NCBI RefSeq assembly: GCF_015097055.1
Contig: NZ_AP023366.1
Span: 2,622,001 to 2,686,000 of the forward strand
DNA: 64,000 bases
Direction: 5' to 3'
DNA from: Effusibacillus dendaii
Lineage (GTDB): Bacteria; Bacillota; Bacilli; Tumebacillales; Effusibacillaceae
Below are positions 15,264 to 25,400 of the stretch, piece after piece. How positions within the stretch are numbered: position 1 is the stretch's first letter; each line of letters begins with the position of its first letter. Made by a program: the position numbers and the translations under genes. The notes below the pieces were generated by a model. It was not told where the DNA came from. It made no database searches and worked only from the letters and a program-made list of their open reading frames with translations.

Positions 15264-16186
15264 CAAAACATTGCATACGGATTCTTGGATATGACGTTCC
15301 GGCCGGACCAGCCAATGAGCCGCCTCGATGTGGCGATTATGTTGGTCAAAGGTCTTGGATTGCAAACGCTGCTTTCCGCTAAAGATGTGGTGAATCAATC
15401 GCTTGCATTTAAAGATTTGGCAAATTTATCGGAATCACAGTTGAATTATCTTAAAATCGTTAACGGGTTTGGTCTTATGGTGGGAGGCGACGGCATCAGT
15501 TTTCGCCCGAACGACGCGGTTACACGAACAGAGGCAGCCGTCCTGCTGGTAAGGGTGTTGGGATATGAAGAAGATGCGAAGGCGATTCAGTATCCACGGC
15601 TTTCTTTTGTGGATGCGGCTGATATTCCCGCGTGGGCGGCTCCTTCTGTGCAAGTAGCGGTACAGCATGGACGATTGTAGGGTATCCGGCAGACAACGGA
15701 CGGTTTTCTCTCCAATCGACGACCGTGCGGACAATTGACGTGATCGTGGACCAAGCGAAAGGAAAAGGAATTACCTGTCCAGTCAGGCCCAAATAGATGA
15801 GCAAGCGGTTGTTGTGCGGGTTGAAGGACAAGTGAAAGAGGTACGAAACGATGGCAAACAGCTGGTTGTCGATATAGGCAACGGGAATCAGGTACAAGAC
15901 ATGTGGAATACGATACTGGATTCGGTTACTAACCGGGCGGACGGAACTGACAGTAAGTGACTGTCAACATCACAGATCATACCTTGCTGCTTGCAGGCGG
16001 AAAAACGATTACAGCGGCAGACCTGAAAGCAGGCGATCACGTATCGGTGGTCTGGAATGCGGCTGCTTCGAAAAATGATGGGTGCCAGAAGCAACGGAGG
16101 TTCGGGTGTTTGCGGATGAGAAGCGGGGATGGGGAGATTGGAGATCGTTTAAGTGGAATGGGATTGAGAACAGCATTAAGACGTAA
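15264..16186 (+). pseudogene. Decayed S-layer-homology (SLH) domain protein
   Basis: From about 15276 the plus strand reads YGFLDMTFRPDQPMSRLDVA (SLH motif), then FRPNDAVTRTEAAVLLVRVL (a second SLH repeat, about 15505-15560), stopping at 15680. Further matches to the typical post-SLH region continue in other frames: VEGQVKEVRNDGKQLVVDIG (about 15820-15880), VNITDHTLLLAGGKTITAAD (15960-16020) and a tail ending ATEVRVFADEK and a stop at 16184. At least three frame changes plus loss of the N-terminus and signal peptide show a pseudogene. The intact gene would have been a surface protein anchored to secondary wall polysaccharide. Confidence 0.8.
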
Positions 16187-16584
16187 GGGAAAAGGGATCT
16201 GTATGATACGGAGGGCAAGAGCAGATCTCATTAGGTAAGGACAAAGGGTGCCGCCGCAGGGGGCGGAGGCAGATCGGTATTGAACGGATTATGAGGAAAT
16301 TAATTTGGGGATGGAGTTATAAGGTGCTCGGAGTGTTTCGTTTCTGCTATTTTGGCGGCGGATGCGGTGAACTCTCCGGGTTTTTGTTTGAAAATTCCTG
16401 TTATGTTAACTACTTTCTATCGAACAAGAGGAAAAAGAATGGTAGAATGGTGTCGAAGTGGAGATACAAGGTTGGGTAAACAGCTGACGCATATGTTATC
16501 TGGGGATCTTTAGATCAAAGGTGAAATATTGTGAGAGTGCGAGAAAAACGTAGAAAACATTAATTTATTGAGGGAGGAGTATAC
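16187..16584 (+). other. Non-coding leader region before the methyltransferase gene
   Basis: No convincing gene in these 400 bases. The useful content is the first copy of a 78-bp repeat (16383-16460). A strong GGGAGGAG site at 16572-16579 serves the next gene. Confidence 0.6.
16383..16460 (+). repeat. 78-bp direct repeat, copy 1 (possible shared promoter/leader)
   Basis: Aligns without gaps to 19934-20011, 73 of 78 positions identical by eye. Contains TTGAAA, 17 bases, TACTTT (16388-16416), and further down an extended -10-like TGGTAGAAT. One copy stands before the methyltransferase gene, the other before the ABC exporter genes. Confidence 0.85.
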
Positions 16585-17652
16585 TTGGAAATGAATTTGA
16601 CTTCAAAAAAAGAATTAGGTATTGGATTAAGTGCAGGGGAAAAGCATTATCGCGCTTTTGTTGGTCCACCGGAAAAATATGATATTGTTTCGGCAATGCA
16701 ATTTAACCTGCTTACTTTTTTAGGTTTGAGGGAACATCATCGTCTATTAGATATTGGATGCGGTTCCTTAAGAGTTGGGAGATTGTTATTGCCATATCTT
16801 TTACCAGGTAATTATTTCGGAATAGAACCTGAGGAGTGGTTAGTAAAGGAAGGAATAAAACAATTAGGCGATGATTTAATAGAATTAAAACTACCAAGTT
16901 TTTTATATAGAACTGATTTCCCTGCAAGTGAATTCGGTGTTGTATTTGATTATGCAATCGCTCAATCTATTTTTTCCCATGCTAGTCAACAACAGATTTC
17001 ACAATGTTTAGATCAAGTCAAGAAATGTTTAGCTCCGCATGGTATTCTTGCGGCAACATTTATCTCAGGCGACACTGATTATGATGGAACAGAATGGGTG
17101 TATCCTGGATGTGTAGACTATACAGAAAAAACAATGGCCAAACTTGCTAATGCAAGCGGTCTGGAATTTAAAATTATAGATTGGCCTCACCCAAATGGCC
17201 AAACTTGGAGCTTATTTTATCATAAGGATAACAATAACGAAGTACCCGATCCTACGTATAAACTCATAACAGATACAAGACAACAATTACCACTCATAAA
17301 AGTGGATCAATTTATAGATGAGCACAATGAATCTGTTGGGTCATTCGATTCTATGCATTTACTCGGAAGAAAATATATATTACGTGGTTGGTCGAGGAAT
17401 CCAATTACTCAAAGACCATCAGAAAAAGTAATCGTAACAAATGAAAATCACCAAATAATTTCCCAAACAAAGATAGACGTTGTACGTGAGGATGTTGGTC
17501 AAGCATATAATAGCGCTGAAATGAATATATCTGGTTGGGAAATATATATTGATAAAAAGGAGATACCGAGTAGTACAAAAAGATTATTTGTCTACAGTTA
17601 TTGCGATGGCATTCTATACAAATTATACGGAGAATTTGAAGTCAAATTCTAA
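16585..17652 (+). CDS. SAM-dependent methyltransferase with C-terminal beta domain
   Basis: 355 residues from a TTG with GGGAGGAG well placed; ATG 16591 is an alternative. Residues 50-220 are a class I methyltransferase: HHRLLDIGCGSLRVGRLLLP (motif I), NYFGIEPEEW (acidic end of beta2) and FDYAIAQSIFSH (motif IV). Residues about 235-355 are a separate all-beta segment. The gene is clearly more AT-rich than the flanking SLH remnant and the IS, a sign of transfer. Next to a Wzm/Wzt exporter, it may methylate a glycan, possibly its non-reducing end; substrate not shown by sequence. Confidence 0.8.
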   Translation: MEMNLTSKKELGIGLSAGEKHYRAFVGPPEKYDIVSAMQFNLLTFLGLREHHRLLDIGCGSLRVGRLLLPYLLPGNYFGIEPEEWLVKEGIKQLGDDLIELKLPSFLYRTDFPASEFGVVFDYAIAQSIFSHASQQQISQCLDQVKKCLAPHGILAATFISGDTDYDGTEWVYPGCVDYTEKTMAKLANASGLEFKIIDWPHPNGQTWSLFYHKDNNNEVPDPTYKLITDTRQQLPLIKVDQFIDEHNESVGSFDSMHLLGRKYILRGWSRNPITQRPSEKVIVTNENHQIISQTKIDVVREDVGQAYNSAEMNISGWEIYIDKKEIPSSTKRLFVYSYCDGILYKLYGEFEVKF

Positions 17653-17744
17653 GAAGTAACACGCTTACCATCTCATCTGGCAAGCGGCTTAGTGTACGCA
17701 AGGCGGCTTAATTTCGGTCGCCTTATATATTACCTAATTCTTAA

Positions 17745-19583
17745 ACTCAAGTTTGACACCAAACCACTGCCTGTGGATAACGGAGTGTGATAAGCACAAG
17801 GATTATCCACATTTTTTGTTTTTTATAGCATCTTTGTAGTGTTATGTGGATAACTTTTGTGTTTCTTTTTATTGAAATAAATGGTATTCAATTGATGCTA
17901 TGTTTATTCGAATCAACAAACAGAAAAACAAGGATGGTTCCATCCGTCAATATCTTCAACTTTGCCAGACATTCCGTGTCGATCAGAAAGTTCGTCAGCA
18001 AACGCTCTTGACTCTCGGGAGGCTGGAAGATTTACAACAGGGCTCGCTCGATACCCTAATCGAGGGGTTGGCCAAATTTTCAGAGCGTTATGCGCAACGG
18101 ATTCATGGGCAAGGGGCCTCTTCCGTCGCTGTCTTGTGGACGAAAGAGTTTGGACCGGCGTATCTCTTTCGCAAGATCTGGGAGCAACTTGGGATGGGGC
18201 GATTCCTGCGGAAACTGTTGGATGATGCCGAGATTCCGGTCCAGTACGAGGAAGCCACCTTTGCCATGGTCCTCAATCGCTTGATGGATCCCTTCAGCAA
18301 GTACCGTATCTTTCGGCAGTGGGTACAGACGGTCTATGCGCAGGGATTCGATGACATCCCATTGCACCACTATTATCGTGCTCTGGATTTTCTGACTGAG
18401 CACAAAGATTTGATTGAACAGCAGCTTTACGGCAGGCTCACCGATCTCACTACGCTGGACCTCGATTTGGTGTTTTATGACACGACCAGCACTTACTTTG
18501 AAGGCGAGGAAACCGATGACCTTGCCCAATACGGATATTCCAAGGATCATCGCGGGGATCGGAAGCAGGTCGTCATCGGCCTGCTCATGACCAAACAAGG
18601 GATTCCGATTGCCCATCAGGTATTCCCGGGCAACCTGCATGACACCAAAACCTTTGGCATGGTGATCGAGGATTTGAAAAAACGGTTCTCCGTTCGAAAA
18701 GTGATTCTTGTGGGAGACAGGGGAATGGTGAGTGAAGCCAACCGGGAACAAATCCGTACCCTGGGCATGGAATATGTGGTGGGTGTCAAACTCCGCAAAT
18801 CACAACAGGCGCAAGAACTCCTTTCTATCCGCGGCCGGTTCAAAAAAATCCGGAAGAACCTCGAAATCAAGTCGAAGGAAATCAACGGAGAGACCTATGT
18901 TCTTTGCTATAATCCGGATGCAGCCCTACGAGATGAGACCTCCCGGCAAGTGATCCTGGAGAAATTGCAAAGCAAGCTGGACCAATTGGGGCCTTCCGGC
19001 CTTGTAAAGAACAGGGCGTACTCCCAATATCTCACCATCGACAAAGCATCCGCCCGAATCGACGAAACAAAAGTCGAAGAAGATACCAAGTTCGACGGCA
19101 AATATGCGATTCGCACGAATTCGTCGCTGACACCGGATGAGGCGGCGTTGGTGTACAAAGAACTGTGGCGAGTGGAACAAGCCTTTCGCAACCTCAAAGA
19201 CAATTTGGAGCTTCGACCGATGTATCATCGCCGGGAAAGCCGGATTCGGGGGCACATCATGGTGTGTTTTTTCGCTTTGGTCATGGAATCGTATCTTGCG
19301 TTGCGTCTGAAAGAAACGGGATGCACCACGAGTGTCAAAGATGTCTTGCACGATGTCAGCCAGATGAAGGCATCTCTCATCCGTGTAGAAGGTCAAGAGC
19401 AAATCATTCGCACGGAACTTCATGGTGAAGCGAATGCAGCCTTTGTGGCGATTGGAACCCAAGCCCCGCCAAGAGTAATGACAGATACATGGCAGGAAAG
19501 AGTGTAGTGGCAGGGAAATCAAGGAAATCCCTTAATCCAAAAGATTATGGGCTAATCCTTTGTGTGTCGTTTCAAACTTGAGT
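17745..19583 (+). mobile_element. IS1634-like insertion sequence
   Basis: Bounded by a perfect 12-bp inverted repeat, ACTCAAGTTTGA at 17745-17756 and TCAAACTTGAGT at 19572-19583, giving about 1.84 kb with a single intact transposase gene. No convincing target duplication could be picked out by eye. It sits between the methyltransferase gene and the ABC exporter genes, separating two copies of the 78-bp repeat. Confidence 0.85.
17900..19507 (+). CDS. IS1634-family (IS4-like) DDE transposase
   Basis: 535 residues, complete. N-terminal helical DNA-binding region; catalytic core with DLVFYDTTSTYFEG (first Asp, about residue 195), VILVGDRGMVSEAN (second Asp, about 274) and LWRVEQAFRNLKDNLELRP (Glu in the YREK-like signature, about 432), with the usual beta-strand insertion between the last two. 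All three acidic residues are present, so the enzyme is probably active. Confidence 0.93.
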   Translation: MFIRINKQKNKDGSIRQYLQLCQTFRVDQKVRQQTLLTLGRLEDLQQGSLDTLIEGLAKFSERYAQRIHGQGASSVAVLWTKEFGPAYLFRKIWEQLGMGRFLRKLLDDAEIPVQYEEATFAMVLNRLMDPFSKYRIFRQWVQTVYAQGFDDIPLHHYYRALDFLTEHKDLIEQQLYGRLTDLTTLDLDLVFYDTTSTYFEGEETDDLAQYGYSKDHRGDRKQVVIGLLMTKQGIPIAHQVFPGNLHDTKTFGMVIEDLKKRFSVRKVILVGDRGMVSEANREQIRTLGMEYVVGVKLRKSQQAQELLSIRGRFKKIRKNLEIKSKEINGETYVLCYNPDAALRDETSRQVILEKLQSKLDQLGPSGLVKNRAYSQYLTIDKASARIDETKVEEDTKFDGKYAIRTNSSLTPDEAALVYKELWRVEQAFRNLKDNLELRPMYHRRESRIRGHIMVCFFALVMESYLALRLKETGCTTSVKDVLHDVSQMKASLIRVEGQEQIIRTELHGEANAAFVAIGTQAPPRVMTDTWQERV

Positions 19584-20050
19584 ATAACTTATTTATCGCC
19601 TCCTTGTGTCTCACCTTATGGGTTCATTGTACTGGAGTACTGAGGTTGGTGGGAAAAACGGGTGATTGACCTATTGGAAAACGAACTTTAGAAAGCGACC
19701 GAGCAAGCCGGAAAAATAAGCGAGAGCCTATTCTTCACTTCGGGGCAGGCTCTTCTGGTTTGTTTCAGTTAGTAGATGAGTTGGCTCAGAGCGAGCGGTT
19801 TATGTTGGAGAATGAATTGATGGATACCAATGAAAAGGACTCTGATTACTTGGAAACTTCCATTTTATAAAACTTGGTCAATCCATGCTATGTGACGCAT
19901 GAAAAGATTGTGGAGGAAACAAAAACTTCGGTGTTTGTTTGAAAATTCCTGTTATGTTAACTGATTTCTATCGAATACAAGGAAAAAGAATGGTAGAATG
20001 GTGTCGAAGTGTGCGGGTATAGTCGATTTTCATTATATTTGGAGGAACAT
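19508..20050 (+). other. Region between the IS and the exporter genes, with a possible gene remnant
   Basis: Holds the right end of the IS, an open tail on the plus strand at about 19673-19870 without a start (reading ILHFGAGSSGLFQLVDELAQ, ending DYLETSIL and TAA), and the second 78-bp repeat. The tail reads like a real protein C-terminus but I do not recognise the family; it could be what is left of a gene cut by the IS. An imperfect hairpin AGAGCCT/AGGCTCT lies within it (about 19721-19753). Confidence 0.45.
19934..20011 (+). repeat. 78-bp direct repeat, copy 2 (before the ABC exporter genes)
   Basis: Same length and no gaps relative to 16383-16460; five mismatches by eye, two in the candidate -10 (TACTTT in copy 1, TGATTT here). 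Ends 39 bases before the permease ATG. Confidence 0.85.
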
Positions 20051-20896
20051 ATGCAAACCCATCTTCAGGTGGCCAAACAAAAACAAGCAGTTTGGAACCC
20101 GCTCTCAATAATTTCAAACCTGATAAAACATAAGGAATTAATTAAACAATTAACAAAACGGGAAGTGGTAGCTCGTTACAAAGGTTCCTATCTAGGGATA
20201 GCTTGGTCGTTTCTTACCCCATTATTGATGCTCGTGATTTACACATTCGTATTTAGCGTTATTTTTAAAGCGAAGTGGGGTGTCGGAAGCGATAGCAAGA
20301 CGGAGTTTGCACTTGTTTTGTTTTGTGGGCTTATTACTTATAATTTGTTTTCGGAAGTGGTCTCAAGGGCACCCAGTTTGATTCTGGCTAACGTGAATTA
20401 TGTGAAGAAAGTCGTGTTTCCGTTGGAAATTCTTCCTGTAGTGGCATTGGGTTCGGCGTTAGTGAACCTTGCGATTAGTTTGGTAATTTTGATCGTGGGT
20501 TTGGCAATTCTGTTGCAGACATTTCATTGGACCATTGTGTTATTACCGTTGGTTTTGCTGCCATTGGTTTTATTTACAACGGGGTTTGCTTGGTTTCTTG
20601 CATCTTTAGGTGTTTATATTCGGGATATCGGGCAAGTCATTGGTGTGGCCATTCAAATTTTGATGTTTATGAGCCCGATTTTTTATCCGATTTCATCCAT
20701 TCCTAAGGAGTTTCAGGAGTTCTTTTATTGGAACCCGATAAGTTTTGTGGTCGAGGATATGAGAAGAATTTTGGTGTGGGGACAGTTTCCGGATTGGAAT
20801 TGGTTATTGTTTGGTACGTTGCTTGGTGGACTGTTTACTGTTTTGGGATATGTTTGGTTTCAGCGTACAAGAGGGGGGTTTGCGGATGTCCTCTGA
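20051..20896 (+). CDS. ABC-2 polysaccharide export permease (Wzm/TagG-type)
   Basis: 281 residues from ATG 20051, chosen for GGAGGAACAT directly upstream. ABC-2 membrane domain: an N-terminal interface helix (LIKQLTKREVVARYKGSYLGIAWSF, split here: KREVVARYKGSYLG is the family hallmark), then about six membrane helices, with MSPIFYPISSIP near 215 and a C-terminal WFQRTRGGFADVL. Partner of the ATPase encoded next (11-base overlap). Exports lipid-linked glycan across the membrane in O-antigen, teichoic acid or S-layer glycan systems. Confidence 0.9.
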   Translation: MQTHLQVAKQKQAVWNPLSIISNLIKHKELIKQLTKREVVARYKGSYLGIAWSFLTPLLMLVIYTFVFSVIFKAKWGVGSDSKTEFALVLFCGLITYNLFSEVVSRAPSLILANVNYVKKVVFPLEILPVVALGSALVNLAISLVILIVGLAILLQTFHWTIVLLPLVLLPLVLFTTGFAWFLASLGVYIRDIGQVIGVAIQILMFMSPIFYPISSIPKEFQEFFYWNPISFVVEDMRRILVWGQFPDWNWLLFGTLLGGLFTVLGYVWFQRTRGGFADVL

Positions 20897-22388
20897 TGTG
20901 AAAGTAGTTGATCAATTGAATAGTACTAAACAAGCGGAAAAATCGGCTGATATAAACGCTACCAGTAATATTGCCATTTCGGTTAAAAATGTTGGTAAGT
21001 GTTTTCAAATTTATGATCGACCGCAGGATCGTTTAAAGCAAAGTATTTTTCGAGGTCGCCGGCAATATTACCGGGAGTTCTGGGCGTTAAAGGATGTGTC
21101 ATTCGAAGTTAAAAAAGGAGAGACTATAGGGATTATCGGTCGCAACGGATCCGGTAAAAGTACATTATTACAGATTATAGCCGGCACTCTGAGCCCTACT
21201 GAGGGGGAAGTACAGGTGAACGGAAGAGTTGCCGCTCTTTTGGAACTGGGTAGCGGATTTAACCCCGAGTTCACGGGGCGGGAAAATGTCTTTATGAACG
21301 GTGCTATTCTTGGTCTAAGCAAGGAAGATACAGATTCTCTCTTTGAAGATATAGTAGCCTTTGCAGACATTGGTGATTTCATCGATCAACCAGTCAAGAC
21401 CTATTCCAGTGGTATGGCAGTTCGGCTGGCCTTCGCAGTACAAGCTATGATCCCCAAAGAAGTCCTTATCGTCGATGAAGCTCTTGCAGTGGGTGATGAA
21501 CTATTCCAACGTAAGTGTTACGCCAAAATCGAAGAGTTTAAGCGACAAGGCGGCACGATTCTTTTCGTTTCTCACTCCGGTTCAACGATCATTGAGCTTT
21601 GTGACCGTGCCATGTTGCTTGATTCTGGTGAGTCTCTCTTAATAGGTCCAAGCAAAAGAGTCGTAAACTTGTATCAGAAATATATCTATGCACCTGCTTC
21701 GAAAAAAGAATTAATACGTCAAGAGATGATAGAACAATCTCAACAGTTTTCGGGTGAAGTGAATACTAAAGTACAATTGGCTGGCACTCAAAAGAGAGCA
21801 GAACGTGTTGAACAAAGTTCAGAAGCAAAACAAGTTCGCCAGAGAGCTATGTACGATCCATTTTTGGTTCCTAAAGAAACACTCCAATATGAATCCCGTG
21901 GAGCTAAAATATATAATCCCGAAATCACGACTCTAACCGGGGAAAAAGTAAATCTTTTAATTCCAGGCGATAGATATATCTGGCGTTACTATGTCAAATT
22001 TCACAAACCGTGTCAAAACCTTCGGTTTGGGATGTTGATTAAGACAGCGAGTGGCTTTGAGTTAGGCGGATCTGTTTCATCGTTCTCGGGTGAGGGGGTA
22101 TCTTTTTTACAAAGTGGGGATATAGTTAAAGTTGAATTTACCTTTACGCCTAGATTAAACACGGGAACCTATTTTCTAAATGGGGGAGTATTGGGGTTAA
22201 CTGAAGAAGGTGAAGTTTATCTTGATAGAGGAATTGATTTGGCTGCATTCAAAATACTCCATAATGAAGATTCTTTAATGACATCCATAGTAGACTTTAG
22301 CGTAGTTCCTGAAGTTATAGAAGTAGCCGGTCCAGATATTCCAGAAAGTAAAATCGAAGGTTTTCTGCACTCCTTGCATGAATGTTAA
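20886..22388 (+). CDS. ABC exporter ATPase with C-terminal Wzt-like extension
   Basis: 500 residues from ATG 20886 inside the permease gene (GAGGGGGG upstream). Walker A GRNGSGKST at 85-93, signature YSSGMAVRLAFA at 173-184, Walker B VLIVDEALAVGDE at 193-205, switch His in VSH near 230. Residues about 265-345 are a helical linker and 355-490 an all-beta domain (SGFELGGSVSSFSGEGVSFL, then TFTPRLNTGTYFLNGGVLGL) in the position of the Wzt carbohydrate-binding domain. In E. coli O9a-type systems that domain recognises the capped chain end before export. This fits the capping-type enzymes encoded nearby. Confidence 0.9.
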   Translation: MSSDVKVVDQLNSTKQAEKSADINATSNIAISVKNVGKCFQIYDRPQDRLKQSIFRGRRQYYREFWALKDVSFEVKKGETIGIIGRNGSGKSTLLQIIAGTLSPTEGEVQVNGRVAALLELGSGFNPEFTGRENVFMNGAILGLSKEDTDSLFEDIVAFADIGDFIDQPVKTYSSGMAVRLAFAVQAMIPKEVLIVDEALAVGDELFQRKCYAKIEEFKRQGGTILFVSHSGSTIIELCDRAMLLDSGESLLIGPSKRVVNLYQKYIYAPASKKELIRQEMIEQSQQFSGEVNTKVQLAGTQKRAERVEQSSEAKQVRQRAMYDPFLVPKETLQYESRGAKIYNPEITTLTGEKVNLLIPGDRYIWRYYVKFHKPCQNLRFGMLIKTASGFELGGSVSSFSGEGVSFLQSGDIVKVEFTFTPRLNTGTYFLNGGVLGLTEEGEVYLDRGIDLAAFKILHNEDSLMTSIVDFSVVPEVIEVAGPDIPESKIEGFLHSLHEC

Positions 22389-22468
22389 AAATAATTCAAG
22401 AAATAACAAGTCGTGGTGGAACTTTATCAAATTCCCCCCCATTACGTAAACTGGGAGGTTTACACTTC

Positions 22469-25400
22469 ATGAGTGTTCAAAGATCAAAAGCGATATGCGT
22501 TTTAGGTATGCATCGAAGTGGAACATCCACAATTACTCGTGCGTTAAATTTAATTGGAGCTTATATTGGTAAACATGAACAATTAATGCCGCCGAAGGAA
22601 GGTAACAATCCAGAAGGTTTTTGGGAACATATGGGGATAGTAAAAATCCATGAACAGATACTTCATAGATTATCCTCTAATTGGGATACAACTATTCCAC
22701 TTCCAGACAAGTGGTGGGAACTGCCAGAAATTCAACCTCTTAAAGACGAGTTGGTTAACTTAATTCATAATGAGTTTTTACAGTATCCCTTATGGGTGTG
22801 GAAAGATCCAAGATCTTGTTTGTTACTGCCTCTTTGGAAAGAGATATTTAAAGAGTTGAATATTGATGTCTCCTATGTCATAACGTTGAGAAACCCATTA
22901 GATGTGGCGGCTTCTCTTGAAAAGAGGGACGGTTTTTCGAAAGAAAAGTCTTTAGGAATTTGGACTTTATATACTTTATCCTCCCTAATGTATTCGAACG
23001 ACTCAGATCGTATCGTAATTCACTATGATCGGTTTTTGGAGGACTGGAATTCCACTTTAAAGGATGTCGCGACAGTTTGTAATATTCCTTGGCCTGAAGA
23101 TGACTTTAAATTGAGAGACGAGATGAAGAAATTTCTTAAGCCCAGTCTCCGACATAGTCAATCTAATGTCGAAAAGTTAATGGAAGATGAGAAAGTCCCA
23201 AGTTCAGTACTATCTACTTACCGTTACTGTCTTGAAGCAGAAAAGACTCATCCTGTGCTTCAATCAGCTGAATTCAAAAATAATATACATAAGCTTTTCA
23301 ATGAGTATGTCGGTTATACTAAAATGATAAGTTCGAGCTTTAATCCTACAAATAATATACATCAAAGTTTGCAAATTTATTGGAACGATAACGGTGGGTA
23401 TTCAGAAGAAAAATCTAAAATCGTCAGTGTGAATCCTGATGGCATGTTGCATACTTATGAATTATCTCTACCATCCAGTGTAATAGGTTCGTTACGAATA
23501 GATCCAGTTAACTTCCCTGCGTTTGTTGAGATCAAATCAATAGAACTTTTTAAAGAAACTCAAAAAGTAGAGAAACTTGAGTTATTGAAAAACTGCTCTT
23601 CAGACAATAACTTTGAAGGATTATCTGCAGGGACTGGTGTATTGCCACTGACAACCAAGGGCACATTCAAATTCCTTTCAATAAATGAGGATCCTCAACT
23701 TTTTATTAATGGGGTCACGATTTTAGATAAGGGACCTGTAATACTACGACTGGTCATGAAAGCAGAGGAACAAATTTCCTCTGATTTAACAAAACTGTTG
23801 GAAAGTGAGCTCAATAACCAGAAGACACAATTAAATCAATATGCTGCAGAGTTAGTGAATAAACAAAAGCAGATAAGTCAACAGGACGTTGAGTTGTCGA
23901 AAATGATGATTGAACTGACGGAAATAGAAGAACGGTTACTTGAACAAACCAATGAGTTATTGAGAATACAGATGAAGCTGACGGAAAAAGAAGAACAGTT
24001 GCTTGAACAAACCAATGAGTTATCGAGAATACAGATGAAACTGACGGAAAAAGAAGATCAGTTGTCTCATCTAACTAATGAATTGTCGAGTTTAAAATTT
24101 GACTTGCAGAAAAAAGGCCATCAGCTAGATGACCTGCTTGGTTCTACTTCATGGAAGGCTACCGCTCCTTTCCGTTGGCTGGGTACCAAAGCCCGAAAGA
24201 TGAAGCAGGCAACCAAAAACAGTCTTCAAATACTTCTCCGTAGAAAGTATCGTTTGCAACTTATACCCGTTAATCAATTGCAACCTGGGAGTCAGGCGGG
24301 CGTTTGGCAATCGGTTGGGAATGACCCTCAGTTTCTTCTTCAGGGAAGTTTCCCGGTTGGGTGGGTAGAAATTTCGTGGGTTTCAATGGCGGATTCTTTA
24401 ATACCTTTAAAGATATACTGGGACGAGGGTGCGGGTATCAATGAAAGTCAGAGCCTAAATCTTGGTTCAATCTTGCCAGAAGGAAATGTTCAATCTGCAT
24501 ACGTCAATTTAAGTCCCATGGCTAAGTCTCTTAGACTAGATCCTGGGGAAGAACCAGGCCAATTCATGTTATCGGATATAACAATAGTCAAAATTAGTCG
24601 GTTACATGTTGTTAAGAAATCTTTGAAATCATATTTGCGGATACACGGAAGTTCATTTTCCAGTCTCATCAACCTTGTTCAAAAAGCGTTAAGAATTTAT
24701 TCGAATGAGGGGATTCGTGGTCTTTGGAATAGGGCCAAGTGTCCTTCAAAAAGTGACATACTAAGGGATCAGTTTAAAGACTATGAACAGTGGCTGAAAT
24801 TAACGAAGCTGACAAACGAGAAAAGACAAGAGATTTTGGATGATATTGCAACATTGCCATATCAACCTTTGATTTCTGTAATTGTACCCGTTTATAACGT
24901 GGAAGAACGTTGGTTGCGAAAATGTATTGAATCGGTACGAAACCAACTCTATCCTAAATGGGAATTGTGCATTGCTGACGATGCTTCTCCTAAGTCTCAC
25001 GTAAAGAAAGTCCTAAAAGAATATGCCACAAAAGACCCCCGTATAAAGGTGGTCTTTCGGGAAGCTAACGGACACATTTCAGAGGCCTCCAATTCAGCTT
25101 TAGAACTTGCAACAGGAGAATTCGTTGCTTTATTGGATCATGATGATGAATTAACTCCTGATGCTCTTTATGAAAATGTTATTTTACTTAATCGATACCC
25201 TGATGCAGATATGATCTACAGTGATGAAGATAAGATTAGTCCAGATGGACTAAGGCATTCACCGTTTTTTAAGCCTAATTGGTCACCAGATACATTTTTG
25301 TCTCAGATGTATACCTGCCATTTAGGGGTGTATCGGACTAGTCTCGTTCGTAGTGTAGGAGGGTTCCGTAAAGGATTTGAGGGAAGCCAAGATTACGATT

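Noticed and set aside
17698-17728. Terminator after the methyltransferase gene
   Set aside because: AAGGCG/CGCCTT stem has a 12-base loop and no T run; too weak to call.
18080-18751. 223-codon minus-strand frame inside the IS1634-like transposase
   Set aside because: Antisense shadow of a well-supported DDE transposase; no binding site.
20811-20885. Longer start for the ABC ATPase
   Set aside because: The extra residues are translated from the permease gene in another frame, and GAGGGGGG points to ATG 20886.
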